Numbered from the stretch's first letter, positions 24,787 through 34,188 are shown. The stretch: DNA of 54,007 nt from Aphanizomenon flos-aquae FACHB-1287 (GCF_014698755.1 NZ_JACJTO010000031.1:1-54007), one strand, 5' to 3'. Notes: a model not told the origin generated them from the sequence alone. Program-made: numbers and translations.

Positions 24787-25590
24787 TTAGAAAAAATATT
24801 GAATATTATGGACAAATGCTAAAGTGTTTTCTAGATGAATATTATGTCCGACTTGATCAATTATTTGTAATTTAGCAAATTTAGATTTTTCAGTCATAGC
24901 AATATTAATATTAATAAATTTCTCATCTTTTTCGCCAACTAATAATAATAGAGGAAGAGTATTTTTAGTGATCAATTCCCATAAACAAGGTTGAGAACCT
25001 GTTCCCATAAATTGCAATGATTTTGCTAAATTTAGAGGCTGATTTATTAATCTACTGGCTATCATAGATGGGTATTGAGGATGATTTTTGAGATCAGCAA
25101 AAATTGGCATTTGATACCAATTAGTGAGAAAGTGATAAAAATCATCATTATTTACGATTCTAGTTAATTTTCTAGCTATTTGAGCATCACTTTTAACCCT
25201 AGCTAATCTTGCTGTTTCTGTTGTTAAACCAGGGGAAGCAGATTCTAAAATAACTTTAATAAACCTTTGAGGAAAATATAGGGTGAGATATAAAGCTAAT
25301 CTACCTCCCATTGAGTAACCAATTAAAAAACATTGGTCAATTTTTAATTGATCTAATAGTTGTATAATAGCTGTAGCGGTAGATGCCATTGTATAGCATT
25401 CATCATCTAAAACTTGAGTTTTTCCATGTCCGGGTAAATCAATAGTTAGATAGGAAAAATCATCAAATAGTAATTTTATAGCTTGATCAAATTCATAAAC
25501 ATTACCCATGAATCCATGTAAAAATAGAATTAATGGTTTGTTTGATTTATGAATTAAAGAATAGTGAAATTGATATTGATTTAAACTCAA
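24787..25590 (-). CDS. menH: MenH-like alpha/beta hydrolase (SHCHC synthase)
   Basis: A 267-residue alpha/beta hydrolase. The oxyanion loop LFLHGFMGN, nucleophile elbow LIGYSMGGRLALY (Ser near 95), acid in LVGEKDEKF and His in VGHNIHLEN are all present, together with the early TIDLPGHGKT. MenH releases pyruvate to form SHCHC in the naphthoquinone/phylloquinone pathway, so it would serve photosystem I quinone supply; a relative with another substrate is possible. The start is TTG at 25590, overlapping the TGA stop of the upstream regulator as TTGA, so the two are translationally coupled. Confidence 0.78.
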   Translation of the reverse strand: MSLNQYQFHYSLIHKSNKPLILFLHGFMGNVYEFDQAIKLLFDDFSYLTIDLPGHGKTQVLDDECYTMASTATAIIQLLDQLKIDQCFLIGYSMGGRLALYLTLYFPQRFIKVILESASPGLTTETARLARVKSDAQIARKLTRIVNNDDFYHFLTNWYQMPIFADLKNHPQYPSMIASRLINQPLNLAKSLQFMGTGSQPCLWELITKNTLPLLLLVGEKDEKFININIAMTEKSKFAKLQIIDQVGHNIHLENTLAFVHNIQYFF

Positions 25591-25982
25591 GGTAAAAATC
25601 TGTCTAATGCGGCTTTTAATTGTGCAATCTCTGATTCTATATTACCCTCTTGGGCGGCTCTACCAATACATTCAGTTAAATGTTCATCTAAAACGATACG
25701 TGCTACTTTATCTAATGCCCCACGCACAGCAGCAATTTGTAATAATACATCAGGACAAGGAGTATTTTGCTGTACCATAGTCTTAATACCGCGAACATGA
25801 CCTTCTATACGGGAAAGTCGGTTAATAATCCGCCGTAAAGACTCTTCACTGTGGACATGAGGATGAACATGAACTGAATCAACCTGATTATCCGTATCCT
25901 CTGTATAATTGTGGTGGTGTGAATGTTCTCCTGATTCTGATGTAGTCAAGGATTCGTTAGTTGGTGGGTTTGTTCCATTCAT
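25587..25982 (-). CDS. CsoR/RcnR-family metal-responsive repressor (InrS-like)
   Basis: A 131-residue four-helix DNA-binding repressor. The His-rich N-terminal tail (HSHHHNY, VHVHPHVH; residues 20-44) precedes the CsoR core LRRIINRLSRIEGHVRGIKTM. Cys76, His101 and Cys105 have the same 25- and 4-residue spacing as the primary metal ligands of the Synechocystis nickel sensor InrS, so a Ni- or Cu-type ion is likely. No efflux gene is adjacent; the gene instead leads a two-gene unit with menH and is divergent from an HtrA protease. Its operator was not identified, but a 9-bp inverted repeat lies at 25990-26036. Confidence 0.85.
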   Translation of the reverse strand: MNGTNPPTNESLTTSESGEHSHHHNYTEDTDNQVDSVHVHPHVHSEESLRRIINRLSRIEGHVRGIKTMVQQNTPCPDVLLQIAAVRGALDKVARIVLDEHLTECIGRAAQEGNIESEIAQLKAALDRFLP

Positions 25983-25989
25983 GAGCTAT

Positions 25990-26036
25990 GATATTAATAT
26001 TTGGTTTGTTTTGGCATTTTGGCTTTAATTAATATC
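25990..26036. promoter_or_regulatory. Widely spaced inverted repeat in the regulator/protease divergent promoter region
   Basis: GATATTAAT (25990-25998) and ATTAATATC (26028-26036) are perfect inverted copies separated by 29 bases, immediately upstream of the metal regulator start. They could be operator half-sites or chance in AT-rich DNA. Confidence 0.3.
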
Positions 26037-26150
26037 TTAGCCCAGAGCAGAGGAACGTAAATGGCAATTCTGAATCTGATCTGTAAAAATAGCTGTAGAT
26101 AGATTTGTCAAGAAACAGCAAAAATTAGGCTTGTAGATTAGGTTGTGATT

Positions 26151-27362
26151 ATGCGATTTTTCCAAATGTCCCGGTCTATCCAACAACTCAGTACCCATGT
26201 TTTAGCGATTTTGATGGGTGTGATTTTGACTGTCACCTCCCTACGGGTATTACCTTCAGCAGCAGAACCAGGTCCAAATCCTGTTACTGAGTCATTCACA
26301 AAAGCTGCTCAAAAACCATCTGCTGCTACAAATGTGATTAGTGGTCATAGTTTTGTGACAGCAGCGGTAAATCGTGTGGGTTCGGCAGTAGTAAGAATTG
26401 ATACAGAACGAACGATTACTCGCCGGAATGATCCGATGATGGAAGACCCGTTTTTTCGGCGGTTTTTTGGTGATAGCTTTCCCCAACAATCACCGACTGA
26501 ACAGTTACGTGGTTTAGGTTCTGGTTTTATTCTTGACAAAAGTGGTGTAATTCTTACTAATGCTCACGTAGTTGATAAGGCTGATAAAGTTACAGTCCGC
26601 TTAAAAGATGGACGCACCTTTGAGGGTAAAGTTAAAGGTATTGATGAAGTAACAGATTTAGCTGTGGTCAAGATTAATGCTGGTAAGGATTTACCTATTG
26701 CTCCCTTAGGTTCTTCTAATAATGTCCAAGTAGGGGATTGGGCGATCGCTGTGGGTAATCCGTTAGGATTTGATAATACTGTTACCTTGGGAATTGTTAG
26801 CACTCTCAAACGTTCTAGTGCCCAAGTTGGTATTAGCGATAAACGATTAGACTTCATTCAAACTGATGCAGCTATTAACCCTGGTAACTCTGGTGGACCA
26901 CTATTAAACGGGTTAGGAGAGGTAATTGGAATTAATACGGCAATTCGCGCCGATGCGATGGGGATTGGGTTTGCAATTCCTATTGATAAAGCTAAAGCGA
27001 TCGCTGCTCAATTACAACGTGATGGTAAAGTTGCTCACCCCTACTTAGGTGTACAAATGGTGACATTAACACCGGAATTAGCAAAGCAAAATAACGATGA
27101 TCCTAACTCCATGTTTGTCATTCCTGAAGTTAAGGGAGTTTTAGTGATGCGAGTTGTCCGTAATTCTCCCGCTGCAACCGCAGGTATCCGGCGTGGAGAT
27201 GTAATTGTACAGATTGATAATAAGCCAATTACCACCGCTGAACAGTTGCAAAGTGTAGTAGAAGACAGTACCCTGGGTCAAGCCTTGCAGATAAAAGTCC
27301 AAAGAGGTAATCAAACACAAATACTTTCAGTCCGTACTGCTGAATTGAAAGATATTTCTTAA
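26151..27362 (+). CDS. HtrA/Deg-family serine protease
   Basis: A 403-residue trypsin-like periplasmic protease for damaged proteins (HhoA/HhoB/HtrA group). A signal/anchor segment (about 14-38) precedes the protease domain with His139 (LTNAHVVD), Asp169 (VTDLAVVKI) and Ser247 (INPGNSGGPLL), then one PDZ domain (about 300-395; HPYLGVQMV, GVLVMRVVRNSPAATAGIRRGD). I chose ATG 26151; the GTG at 26145 adds two residues. It is divergent from the metal regulator gene. A palindrome follows at 27386. Confidence 0.92.
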   Translation: MRFFQMSRSIQQLSTHVLAILMGVILTVTSLRVLPSAAEPGPNPVTESFTKAAQKPSAATNVISGHSFVTAAVNRVGSAVVRIDTERTITRRNDPMMEDPFFRRFFGDSFPQQSPTEQLRGLGSGFILDKSGVILTNAHVVDKADKVTVRLKDGRTFEGKVKGIDEVTDLAVVKINAGKDLPIAPLGSSNNVQVGDWAIAVGNPLGFDNTVTLGIVSTLKRSSAQVGISDKRLDFIQTDAAINPGNSGGPLLNGLGEVIGINTAIRADAMGIGFAIPIDKAKAIAAQLQRDGKVAHPYLGVQMVTLTPELAKQNNDDPNSMFVIPEVKGVLVMRVVRNSPAATAGIRRGDVIVQIDNKPITTAEQLQSVVEDSTLGQALQIKVQRGNQTQILSVRTAELKDIS

Positions 27363-27385
27363 TCACTAAATCGCTGACTGCTTGA

Positions 27386-27418
27386 AGATCCCTCACTTCT
27401 TAAAGAAGACAGGGATCT
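27386..27418 (+). terminator. Palindrome after the HtrA gene
   Basis: AGATCCCT...TTCTT-AAAG-AAGA...AGGGATCT forms a nested hairpin 24 bases after the stop. The core ACTTCTTAAAGAAG matches the one at 39295, so it is a dispersed repeat that may double as a terminator. Confidence 0.55.
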
Positions 27419-27471
27419 ACTTCTAAAAAGAGCGCTATCTTATAATTCATATCACTTCATTTAATATTGTT

Positions 27472-29568
27472 ATGTTGAGAATTTTTGCAGACAGAGGTGG
27501 CACATTTACAGATATAGTTGCTGTCACTAATAATGAGACAATAATAGACAGACTGGCAAATTTTACAGAACGGTTTTTAATAGTCCCTTTACCTAACAAA
27601 GAATGGATTATAGTTTATAAATTACTATCAGAAAATCCTGAACAATATGAAGATGCAGTTATTCAAGGAATTCGGGATATTATCGGACTCACTGTTAATG
27701 AACCCATTCCCTACCAAACAATTGAAGTAGTGAAAATGGGAACAACAGTAGCTACAAATGCCCTCTTAGAAAGACATGGAGATCGAGTTGTTTTACTGAT
27801 TACTAAAGGCTTTAAAGATGCGTTAAGAATCGGCTATCAAAATCGTCCAAATATCTTTGCACAGGAAATAATTTTACCTACCATGCTGTATGAACAAGTA
27901 ATTGAGGTAGATGAAAGATATGATGCTCATGGTCATGAATTAGTTTCTGTAAATATTGACCAAGCAAAACAGGATTTACAAACAGTGTATCATACAGGAA
28001 TTAGAAGTTGTGCCATTGTATTTATGCACAGCGATCGCTATCCATTTCATGAACAACAAATAGCCAAAATTGCCCAAGAAATCGGCTTTACACAAATTTC
28101 CGTATCCCATCAAGTTAGCCCATTAATGAAACTGGTAAGTAGAGGAGATACCACCGTTGTTGATGCCTATTTAACTCCTATTTTACGTCGTTATGTTAAC
28201 CAAATTGCCAGTCATTTACCTCAAGTCAAATTAATGTTTATGAAATCTGATGGTGGGTTAACCAACGCAGAACAATTTCAGGGAAAAGATAGTATTTTAA
28301 GTGGTCCGGCTGGTGGTATTGTTGGTGCAGTTCAAACTAGTAAAAGAGCAGGTTTTGAATTAGTAATTACCTTTGATATGGGCGGAACAAGTACAGATGT
28401 TGCCCACTTTAAAGGAGAATATGAAAGACAATTAGATTCAGAAATTGCCGGAGCACGGATGCGAGTTCCCGTATTAGCAATTAACACCATTGCAGCGGGT
28501 GGAGGTTCAATTTTATATTTTGATGGTTCTAGTTATCGTGTTGGTCCAGAATCCGCTGGATCAAATCCTGGACCTGCTTCCTATCGTCGTGGAGGACAAT
28601 TAACAGTAACAGATGCTAACGTCATGTTAGGAAAAATTCAACCTGAATATTTTCCCGCAGTTTTTGGTAGTGAAGGTAAATTACCTTTAGATCAAGAAAT
28701 AGTTATTCAAAAATTTACAGAATTAGCTAAAGAGATTGCATCTGTCACTGGAAATTATCGAACTCCCGAACAAGTAGCATCAGGATTTATTGCGATTGCT
28801 GTCGAAAATATGGCAAATGCTATTAAAAAAATCAGTTTGCAAAGAGGTTATGATGTTAGCCAATATGTACTTTGTTGTTTTGGTGGTGCTGGTGGACAAG
28901 TTGCTTGTTTAATTGCTGATACTTTAGGAATGAAAAAGATATTTCTGCACCCTTTCGCTGGGGTACTTTCTGCTTATGGTATGGGTTTAGCCGATATTAG
29001 AGCGACTAAAATCACAGGAGTAGAACAACCTTTAAATGAAAGCTTAATTCCTCAATTAGAACAGTTAATGGCATCTTTAGAAACCCAATCTCGTAGGGAA
29101 TTAAACATAGAAGAAATCCAGTTTCAACAAGAAATTATTAAGAAAGTAAATTTAAAATATGCAGGAACTAATTCTATTTTAACTGTTGATTTTACTAATG
29201 TAGCAGGAATGAGAGAACAATTTGAAAGTGAACATAAATTACGATATGGTTTCATGCAATCAGAAAAAGACTTAATTATTGAATCTATTTCTGTAGAAGT
29301 AATTCAAAAAATGGATACTCCTGAAGAACCATTAATTAGTCGTACCCGTCCTGAAAATGTAGAACCTAAAATAATGGAAATCGTGAAAATGTTTAGCGAT
29401 AATCAATGGTATGACACACCAGTTTATCGTCGAGAAGATTTACAACTGGGAGATAGAATTAGTCACCCTGCAATTATTGTCGAGAAAATCAGCACAATTA
29501 TAGTCGAACCTAACTGGGAAGCAAAATTAACTGAACTTAATCATTTAATCCTAGAACGTATTGTTTAG
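27472..29568 (+). CDS. Hydantoinase/5-oxoprolinase subunit A (HyuA family)
   Basis: A 698-residue protein covering the ATP-using A half of 5-oxoprolinase. It begins with RGGTFTDIVAV, the actin-like phosphate loop, and includes YKLLSENPEQYEDA, MGTTVATNALLERHGDRV, the second loop TFDMGGTSTDVAHF and CCFGGAGGQVACLIADTL. It would hydrolyse 5-oxoproline (or a hydantoin) to an amino acid with ATP, salvaging glutathione breakdown product. The partner B half (HyuB, about 520 residues) is not encoded next to it; a Uma2 gene follows. Complete at both ends as an A subunit. Confidence 0.85.
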   Translation: MLRIFADRGGTFTDIVAVTNNETIIDRLANFTERFLIVPLPNKEWIIVYKLLSENPEQYEDAVIQGIRDIIGLTVNEPIPYQTIEVVKMGTTVATNALLERHGDRVVLLITKGFKDALRIGYQNRPNIFAQEIILPTMLYEQVIEVDERYDAHGHELVSVNIDQAKQDLQTVYHTGIRSCAIVFMHSDRYPFHEQQIAKIAQEIGFTQISVSHQVSPLMKLVSRGDTTVVDAYLTPILRRYVNQIASHLPQVKLMFMKSDGGLTNAEQFQGKDSILSGPAGGIVGAVQTSKRAGFELVITFDMGGTSTDVAHFKGEYERQLDSEIAGARMRVPVLAINTIAAGGGSILYFDGSSYRVGPESAGSNPGPASYRRGGQLTVTDANVMLGKIQPEYFPAVFGSEGKLPLDQEIVIQKFTELAKEIASVTGNYRTPEQVASGFIAIAVENMANAIKKISLQRGYDVSQYVLCCFGGAGGQVACLIADTLGMKKIFLHPFAGVLSAYGMGLADIRATKITGVEQPLNESLIPQLEQLMASLETQSRRELNIEEIQFQQEIIKKVNLKYAGTNSILTVDFTNVAGMREQFESEHKLRYGFMQSEKDLIIESISVEVIQKMDTPEEPLISRTRPENVEPKIMEIVKMFSDNQWYDTPVYRREDLQLGDRISHPAIIVEKISTIIVEPNWEAKLTELNHLILERIV

Positions 29569-29628
29569 TTATATTTGTAGTGATTGTAATTAATGTTAAA
29601 ATAAATAAATACTACTTGGTATCATATC

Positions 29629-30477
29629 ATGATGATTACTCAAGAAATAGAATCTCAAGAAAACATCTCATCAGATGTAATTTTACCACCCAGTGATTTA
29701 TATAGTGATGAACCTCCCGTGGAAACAGAACTACATTTAGAGCAAATTATGCTCTTAATCAAATGTCTTAAATGGTTATGGAAAGATAGAACTGATTTTT
29801 ATGCAGCGGGAAATCTGAGTATTTATTATAGTCCACATCAGAGGAAAAGGGAAAATTTCCGAGGTCCTGATTTTTTTGTGGTCTTAGGAACTGAGAAAAA
29901 AACCCGTAAAAGTTGGGTAGTCTGGGAAGAAAATGGGAAATATCCTCATGTAATTGTAGAAATTCTCTCACCAACAACAGCTAAGACTGATAGAGAATTA
30001 AAAAAAGAACTTTATCAAGAAACTTTCCGCACTCCAGAGTATTTTTGGTTTGATCCTTATACCTTAGAATTTGCAGGATTTCATATAACAGACGGAAAAT
30101 ATCAACCTATAAAACCCAATGAAAAAGGACATTTATGGAGTGGACAATTAGGGTTATATTTGGGAATTTATGATGGTTTATTGCGTTATTTCACATCAGA
30201 AGGAGATTTAGTTCCTACACCTGAAGAAACCGCAGAATTAGAAGTTAAAAGAGCCGAACGGGAAATGCAAAAAGCAGAACGTGAAGCTCAAAAAGCAGAA
30301 CGTGAAGCTCAAAAAGCAGAACGTGAAGCTCAAAAAGCAGAACGTGAAGCTCAAAAAGCAGAACGTGAAACCCAACGTGCTGAACAAGAATTCCAACGCG
30401 CTGAACAGGAAGCCCAAAAAGCCGAACGTTTAGCAAAAAAATTACGGGAATTAAATATTGACCCAGATACGATTTAA
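29629..30477 (+). CDS. Uma2-family (DUF820) putative nuclease with a repeat coiled-coil tail
   Basis: A 282-residue protein. The first ~190 residues are the PD-(D/E)XK-like Uma2 fold common in cyanobacteria, with RGPDFFVVLG (catalytic Asp) and HVIVEILSPTT (catalytic Glu). Residues about 205-270 form a charged helix made of AEREAQK heptads, encoded by at least four perfect 21-bp repeats, and the tail ends LAKKLRELNIDPDTI. A nuclease role for the family is predicted from fold; the biological function is unknown. The heptad repeat suggests oligomerisation and is likely to vary in copy number between strains. Confidence 0.82.
   Translation: MMITQEIESQENISSDVILPPSDLYSDEPPVETELHLEQIMLLIKCLKWLWKDRTDFYAAGNLSIYYSPHQRKRENFRGPDFFVVLGTEKKTRKSWVVWEENGKYPHVIVEILSPTTAKTDRELKKELYQETFRTPEYFWFDPYTLEFAGFHITDGKYQPIKPNEKGHLWSGQLGLYLGIYDGLLRYFTSEGDLVPTPEETAELEVKRAEREMQKAEREAQKAEREAQKAEREAQKAEREAQKAERETQRAEQEFQRAEQEAQKAERLAKKLRELNIDPDTI
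30274..30357. repeat. Four perfect 21-bp tandem repeats inside the Uma2 gene
   Basis: GCAGAACGTGAAGCTCAAAA(A) is repeated four times without change from 30274 to 30357, flanked by degenerate copies. Each unit encodes one seven-residue helix turn pair (AEREAQK), so gain or loss of a unit keeps the frame. Confidence 0.9.
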
Positions 30478-30793
30478 GAAAAGATTTCTAGCGACTGTCT
30501 CTCAGCTCTCAAAAAGATAATCTAGCTCCCGCACTCCCCCCGCAACGGGGGGAAAGATAAGTTGAGAATTATATCAAAATATGATGACTTTTCCGCACCC
30601 TAGCAATGTATCTGGAGAAAGCTGTAATTGCTGGTACGGTCATAAACATAAAAGTTAAGTTAAAAGAAAAAATCCTAACCATAAGATTTATTTAAGTAAA
30701 TATTCCCTTATGCTAAACTGTGGTAAAAACCTATAAAGAAATTGTTAAAAAGTTTAGTACAATATTCACTGATAAGTATTTTTTCCTATTGAC
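30478..30793. other. Intergenic region before ndhD
   Basis: 316 bases without a gene. A compact hairpin TCCCCCCG-CAA-CGGGGGGA lies at 30535-30553, possibly ending the Uma2 transcript. The rest is AT-rich and must hold the ndhD promoter, but I see no clear boxes. Confidence 0.5.
30535..30553. repeat. Compact G/C hairpin
   Basis: TCCCCCCG and CGGGGGGA pair perfectly over a CAA loop, 58 bases after the Uma2 stop. No T-run follows, so a terminator role is uncertain. Confidence 0.5.
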
Positions 30794-32482
30794 ATGATAG
30801 CGGCTCAATTTCCTTGGCTTACCGCGATTGTCCTATTTCCACTTGTAGCATCCTTTCTCATCCCAATATTGCCCGATAAAGACGGCAAACTTGTCAGATG
30901 GTATGCACTGGGCATAGGTATCACCGACTTTATTTTGATGTGTTACGCTTTTTGGAAACATTACGATACTAGTAATGCGAGTTTTCAACTGGTAGAAAAT
31001 TATGTCTGGATGCCTCAGTTGGGCTTAAACTGGGCGGTTTCTGTTGATGGTATTTCCGCTCCCTTAGTGCTTTTGGCAGGATTTGTTACCACTCTTGCCA
31101 TTTTTTCAGCTTGGCAAGTTGACCGCAGACCAAAGCTTTTCTATTTTCTCATGCTTGTGTTGTATTCCGCACAAGTTGGGGTATTTGTCGCCCAAGACTT
31201 GCTATTATTTTTCATTATGTGGGAAGTCGAACTAATTCCTGTGTACTTATTAGTTTGTATTTGGGGTGGACAACGACGACGTTATGCAGCTACAAAATTT
31301 TTGATTTATACCGCAGCAGCTTCTATATTTATCTTGGTAGCAGCCCTGGCACTGGGACTATATGGCGGCGGAAATGTAACTTTTGATGTTGCAGAACTCG
31401 CAAATAGAGAATATCCCTTGACGCTGCAACTATTACTATATGCAGGTTTGTTAATTGCCTTTGGCGTAAAATTGGCCATTTTCCCCTTGCATACTTGGCT
31501 ACCTGATGCCCACGGAGAAGCATCTTCGCCAGTATCTATGATTTTGGCCGGTGTGTTGTTGAAAATGGGTGGATATGGACTAATTCGCCTAAATCTTGGC
31601 CTACTTGCCGATGCTCATGTTTATTTTGCTCCTGTTCTCGTCATTCTCGGTGTTATTAACATTATCTATGGTGCTTTAAATTCCTTTGCCCAAACGAATA
31701 TGAAACGGCGTTTGGCTAATTCGTCAATTTCCCACATGGGTTTTGTATTAATAGGAATTGCCTCTTTCACCGATTTGGGTATCAATGGCGCAATGTTGCA
31801 AATGATATCACATGGTTTAATTGCTTCGGTGTTGTTCTTCCTGGCTGGTGTCACCTACGATCGCTCTCATACCATGATGATGGCAGAAATGGGCGGTATT
31901 GGTCAAGCCATGCCAAAAGTATTTGCTCTCTTTACCATGGGGGCAATGGCATCTTTGGCTTTACCGGGTATGAGTGGCTTTGTCGGTGAACTTTCGGTGT
32001 TTGTGGGGATAACAACTAGCGATGTTTACACTTCTACGTTCTGTACCGTCACCGTCTTTTTAGCTGCTGTGGGAGTTATTCTTACACCTATTTATCTGCT
32101 GTCCATGCTGCGTCAAGTATTTTACGGTTCTGGTGCTGACCTGGTATGTGATGTTAACAATCAGGGTTTTCAGAATCAAGAAGATGAAGGAACGGCTTGT
32201 TTTGGTACAGATTGCCTTTTACCAACGGAAACTGTATATACTGATGCCAGACCAAGAGAAGTATTTATTGCTGCCTCTTTTCTAGTGCTGATTATTGGCA
32301 TCGGTTTCTACCCTAAACTAGCCATGCAAATGTATGACGCGACCACTGTGGCTGTAAATGCTCATGTTCGCCAATCTTATACCATTATTTCCCAAAGTAA
32401 TCCCCGTGTTTATGCTAGTGGATTTTTAAGTCCGCAAATTCCAGCATCTGAGTTAACTCCCGTTTTGGGAACTTTAAAATAG
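30794..32482 (+). CDS. ndhD: NAD(P)H-quinone oxidoreductase (NDH-1) subunit 4, NdhD
   Basis: A 562-residue antiporter-like subunit of the photosynthetic NDH-1 complex in the thylakoid membrane, used for cyclic and respiratory electron flow. It has about 14 TM helices and the family core: [15 protein letters not shown] with the key Glu, [33 protein letters not shown] with the essential Lys, and [20 protein letters not shown]. The start ISAQF-like [10 protein letters not shown] matches NdhD1-type proteins. No ndhF lies next to it within this window. Complete. Confidence 0.95.
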   Translation: MIAAQFPWLTAIVLFPLVASFLIPILPDKDGKLVRWYALGIGITDFILMCYAFWKHYDTSNASFQLVENYVWMPQLGLNWAVSVDGISAPLVLLAGFVTTLAIFSAWQVDRRPKLFYFLMLVLYSAQVGVFVAQDLLLFFIMWEVELIPVYLLVCIWGGQRRRYAATKFLIYTAAASIFILVAALALGLYGGGNVTFDVAELANREYPLTLQLLLYAGLLIAFGVKLAIFPLHTWLPDAHGEASSPVSMILAGVLLKMGGYGLIRLNLGLLADAHVYFAPVLVILGVINIIYGALNSFAQTNMKRRLANSSISHMGFVLIGIASFTDLGINGAMLQMISHGLIASVLFFLAGVTYDRSHTMMMAEMGGIGQAMPKVFALFTMGAMASLALPGMSGFVGELSVFVGITTSDVYTSTFCTVTVFLAAVGVILTPIYLLSMLRQVFYGSGADLVCDVNNQGFQNQEDEGTACFGTDCLLPTETVYTDARPREVFIAASFLVLIIGIGFYPKLAMQMYDATTVAVNAHVRQSYTIISQSNPRVYASGFLSPQIPASELTPVLGTLK

Positions 32483-32658
32483 GCAACTTGCGACTAACAC
32501 AAAGTATGGAGAACATATCTTCTAGCACCGGTTGGAGGATATCATCTCCTACTTACTCAAGGTGATCAAGTGACTTGACTTTATCTCTGGCACAAAGAGA
32601 GTTAAGATACACTAGGTTTCCTAACCTTATCTATGGAATTGTCGCACTAATTAAACTC

Positions 32659-33324
32659 ATGAATGCTGCTAATTTAATTCGCTTCACATCTTTATCACTC
32701 ATAGCAGTTTTGGGACTGCTATCACCAGCCTATGCTGAGGGACAAAAGTTATCAAATCCTGTTAGTCAAACAAAACCAACTAATCAACCAAAACCCGGTA
32801 ATCAACCAAAACCAACTAATCAACCAAAACCGACTAATCAACCAAAACCAACTAATCAACCAAAACCCATGGAAGAGGGTGAATCTAACATTCTTAGTCC
32901 CACAGAAAGCAGTAGTAATATTTTAAGTATAGAGGGAGGCGATCGCTTGATGAAAGAGATCGACCAAGCGGTTACTAGTCAAGATTATGCCCTAGCTGTC
33001 AAAAAACTCCAACAAGCACGCCAAGTTTATAATCAGTTGTCTAGCCTTTATCAACAACTAAATTCTAGTTTTACGGGTATTGACATTAGCGCTGCTGATT
33101 CCCACCGTAAAAATGCTTTAGCAACTGCCCAAAAGCGAGATGAAGCTACCTATCAATTAGCTCTGGTCTATAGAGCGCAAAATCAGCCAGAATTAGCCAT
33201 TCCTTTGCTAGTGCAAATTATCACAAGTCAAAACCCCACCAGAGAACTAGGTACAAAAGCTTACCAACAATTATTTGAACTAGGTTTTGTAAAGACACCA
33301 TTTCCTTCTCAAGGTAAAAAATAA
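32659..33324 (+). CDS. Secreted TNQPKP-repeat protein
   Basis: A 221-residue protein with a signal peptide (LIRFTSLSLIAVLGLLSPAYA, cleaved near Ala-Glu). Next comes a low-complexity linker of six-residue TNQPKP repeats encoded by 18-bp units (about 32771-32868), and a helical C-terminal part with DQAVTSQDYALAVKKLQQARQVYN and ALVYRAQNQPELAIPLLVQI that looks like a TPR-type repeat pair. The frame is open to a TTG at 32575, but the ATG at 32659 gives a clean signal peptide. Probably periplasmic; function unknown. Confidence 0.6.
   Translation: MNAANLIRFTSLSLIAVLGLLSPAYAEGQKLSNPVSQTKPTNQPKPGNQPKPTNQPKPTNQPKPTNQPKPMEEGESNILSPTESSSNILSIEGGDRLMKEIDQAVTSQDYALAVKKLQQARQVYNQLSSLYQQLNSSFTGIDISAADSHRKNALATAQKRDEATYQLALVYRAQNQPELAIPLLVQIITSQNPTRELGTKAYQQLFELGFVKTPFPSQGKK
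32771..32868. repeat. 18-bp in-frame tandem repeats
   Basis: Five to six near-identical units of the form ACTAATCAACCAAAACC encode TNQPKP in the secreted protein. Differences between units are single bases. Confidence 0.85.
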
Positions 33325-33402
33325 TCGGCAAATGCTAACAGGCAACAGCCAAGCGTTACATATCTGTTAATAATAGAGAAGTAAGTTTTTTCAGGAATTG
33401 CG

Positions 33403-33654
33403 ATGATGAGTCCGCAACAGGTAGAGGGAATGATCAAGGCAAAACTGCCGGATGCTCAAGTGCAAGTACAAGACTTGACGGGTGGTGGTGATCACTATCA
33501 GGTAACAGTAGTTTCATCGCAGTTTGCAGACAAGGGACTGGTTCAACAACACCAACTAGTTTATGGCGCATTGCAACAAGCTATGTCAAGCGAAGCGATT
33601 CATGCTTTAGCTCTGAAAACCTACACTCCCGAAGCTTGGCAAGCAACAAACTAA
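33403..33654 (+). CDS. BolA-family protein
   Basis: An 83-residue protein with the BolA fold: [58 protein letters not shown] and [13 protein letters not shown]. The conserved GGGDHY loop, FxxxxLVxxHQxVY helix and the C-terminal His are present; the His helps hold a shared 2Fe-2S cluster when BolA pairs with a monothiol glutaredoxin. The gene for such a glutaredoxin follows 88 bases later on the same strand, supporting a joint iron-sulphur or iron-sensing role. Confidence 0.9.
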   Translation: MMSPQQVEGMIKAKLPDAQVQVQDLTGGGDHYQVTVVSSQFADKGLVQQHQLVYGALQQAMSSEAIHALALKTYTPEAWQATN

Positions 33655-33693
33655 TTTGAAATGATTGCCTTGAGAAAACAAAATCTGAATTTG

Positions 33694-33718
33694 TCTTGAC
33701 TTTTGACTTTTGACTTTT
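33694..33718. repeat. TGACTTT heptamer tract
   Basis: Three direct copies of TTGACTT/TTGACTTT lie between the bolA-like and glutaredoxin genes, another short tandem heptamer tract of the kind seen elsewhere in the window. Confidence 0.6.
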
Positions 33719-33741
33719 AACAACACAGGAAATAATTAATC

Positions 33742-34065
33742 ATGACCCCAGAACTTAAACAAAGAATTGATAGTTTGGTACAAAAAAACAAAATTATGGT
33801 TTTCATGAAGGGTAACAAATTAATGCCCCAATGTGGTTTCTCTAATAACGTTGTGCAAATTATTAATACATTAGGAGTTCCCTTTGAAACCTTTGATGTA
33901 CTTGCAGATCAAGAAATTCGTCAAGGAATCAAAGAATATTCCAACTGGCCAACAATTCCCCAAGTATACCTTAATGGTGAATTTCTAGGCGGTTCTGATA
34001 TTTTGATCGAAATGTACAACAAAGGTGAATTACAACAACTAGTTGAAGTAGCATTAGCTTCTTAA
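33742..34065 (+). CDS. grxD: Monothiol glutaredoxin (GrxD/Grx4 type)
   Basis: A 107-residue thioredoxin-fold protein with the CGFS active site (MPQCGFS, Cys31), KGN/MVFMKGN upstream strand, cis-Pro segment [20 protein letters not shown] and C-terminal helix. CGFS glutaredoxins bind a glutathione-ligated 2Fe-2S cluster and deliver or sense it, often with BolA. Its neighbour is BolA, and the two probably share a transcript. Complete and of normal length. A large hairpin follows at 34077. Confidence 0.95.
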   Translation: MTPELKQRIDSLVQKNKIMVFMKGNKLMPQCGFSNNVVQIINTLGVPFETFDVLADQEIRQGIKEYSNWPTIPQVYLNGEFLGGSDILIEMYNKGELQQLVEVALAS

Positions 34066-34076
34066 TATTAGTTATT

Positions 34077-34113
34077 AGGTGTAGGTTGGGTTAAGGAACG
34101 CAACCCAACACCT
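34077..34113 (+). terminator. Dispersed AACCCAA palindrome after grxD
   Basis: AGGTGT and TTGGGTT pair with AACCCAA and ACACCT-type arms across 34077-34113, twelve bases after the stop. The TAGGTTGGGTT...AACCCAACA form is one I recognise as a frequent cyanobacterial intergenic repeat. No T-run follows. Confidence 0.5.
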
Positions 34114-34188
34114 GATATCTATTGGCGGCAATTTCAAATTTATTTTTAAATATTAAATTATTTATTACTGATATTTTTTACCAAAACT

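Noticed and set aside
30274-30357. CRISPR array
   Set aside because: The 21-bp units are contiguous with no spacers and lie in frame in a gene. No CRISPR array was seen in the window.
30245-30436. Leu/Val-rich ORF opposite the Uma2 repeat
   Set aside because: An artefact of the 21-bp repeat read in antisense.
32575-32658. Upstream TTG start for the TNQPKP protein
   Set aside because: It would bury the signal peptide; ATG 32659 is better.
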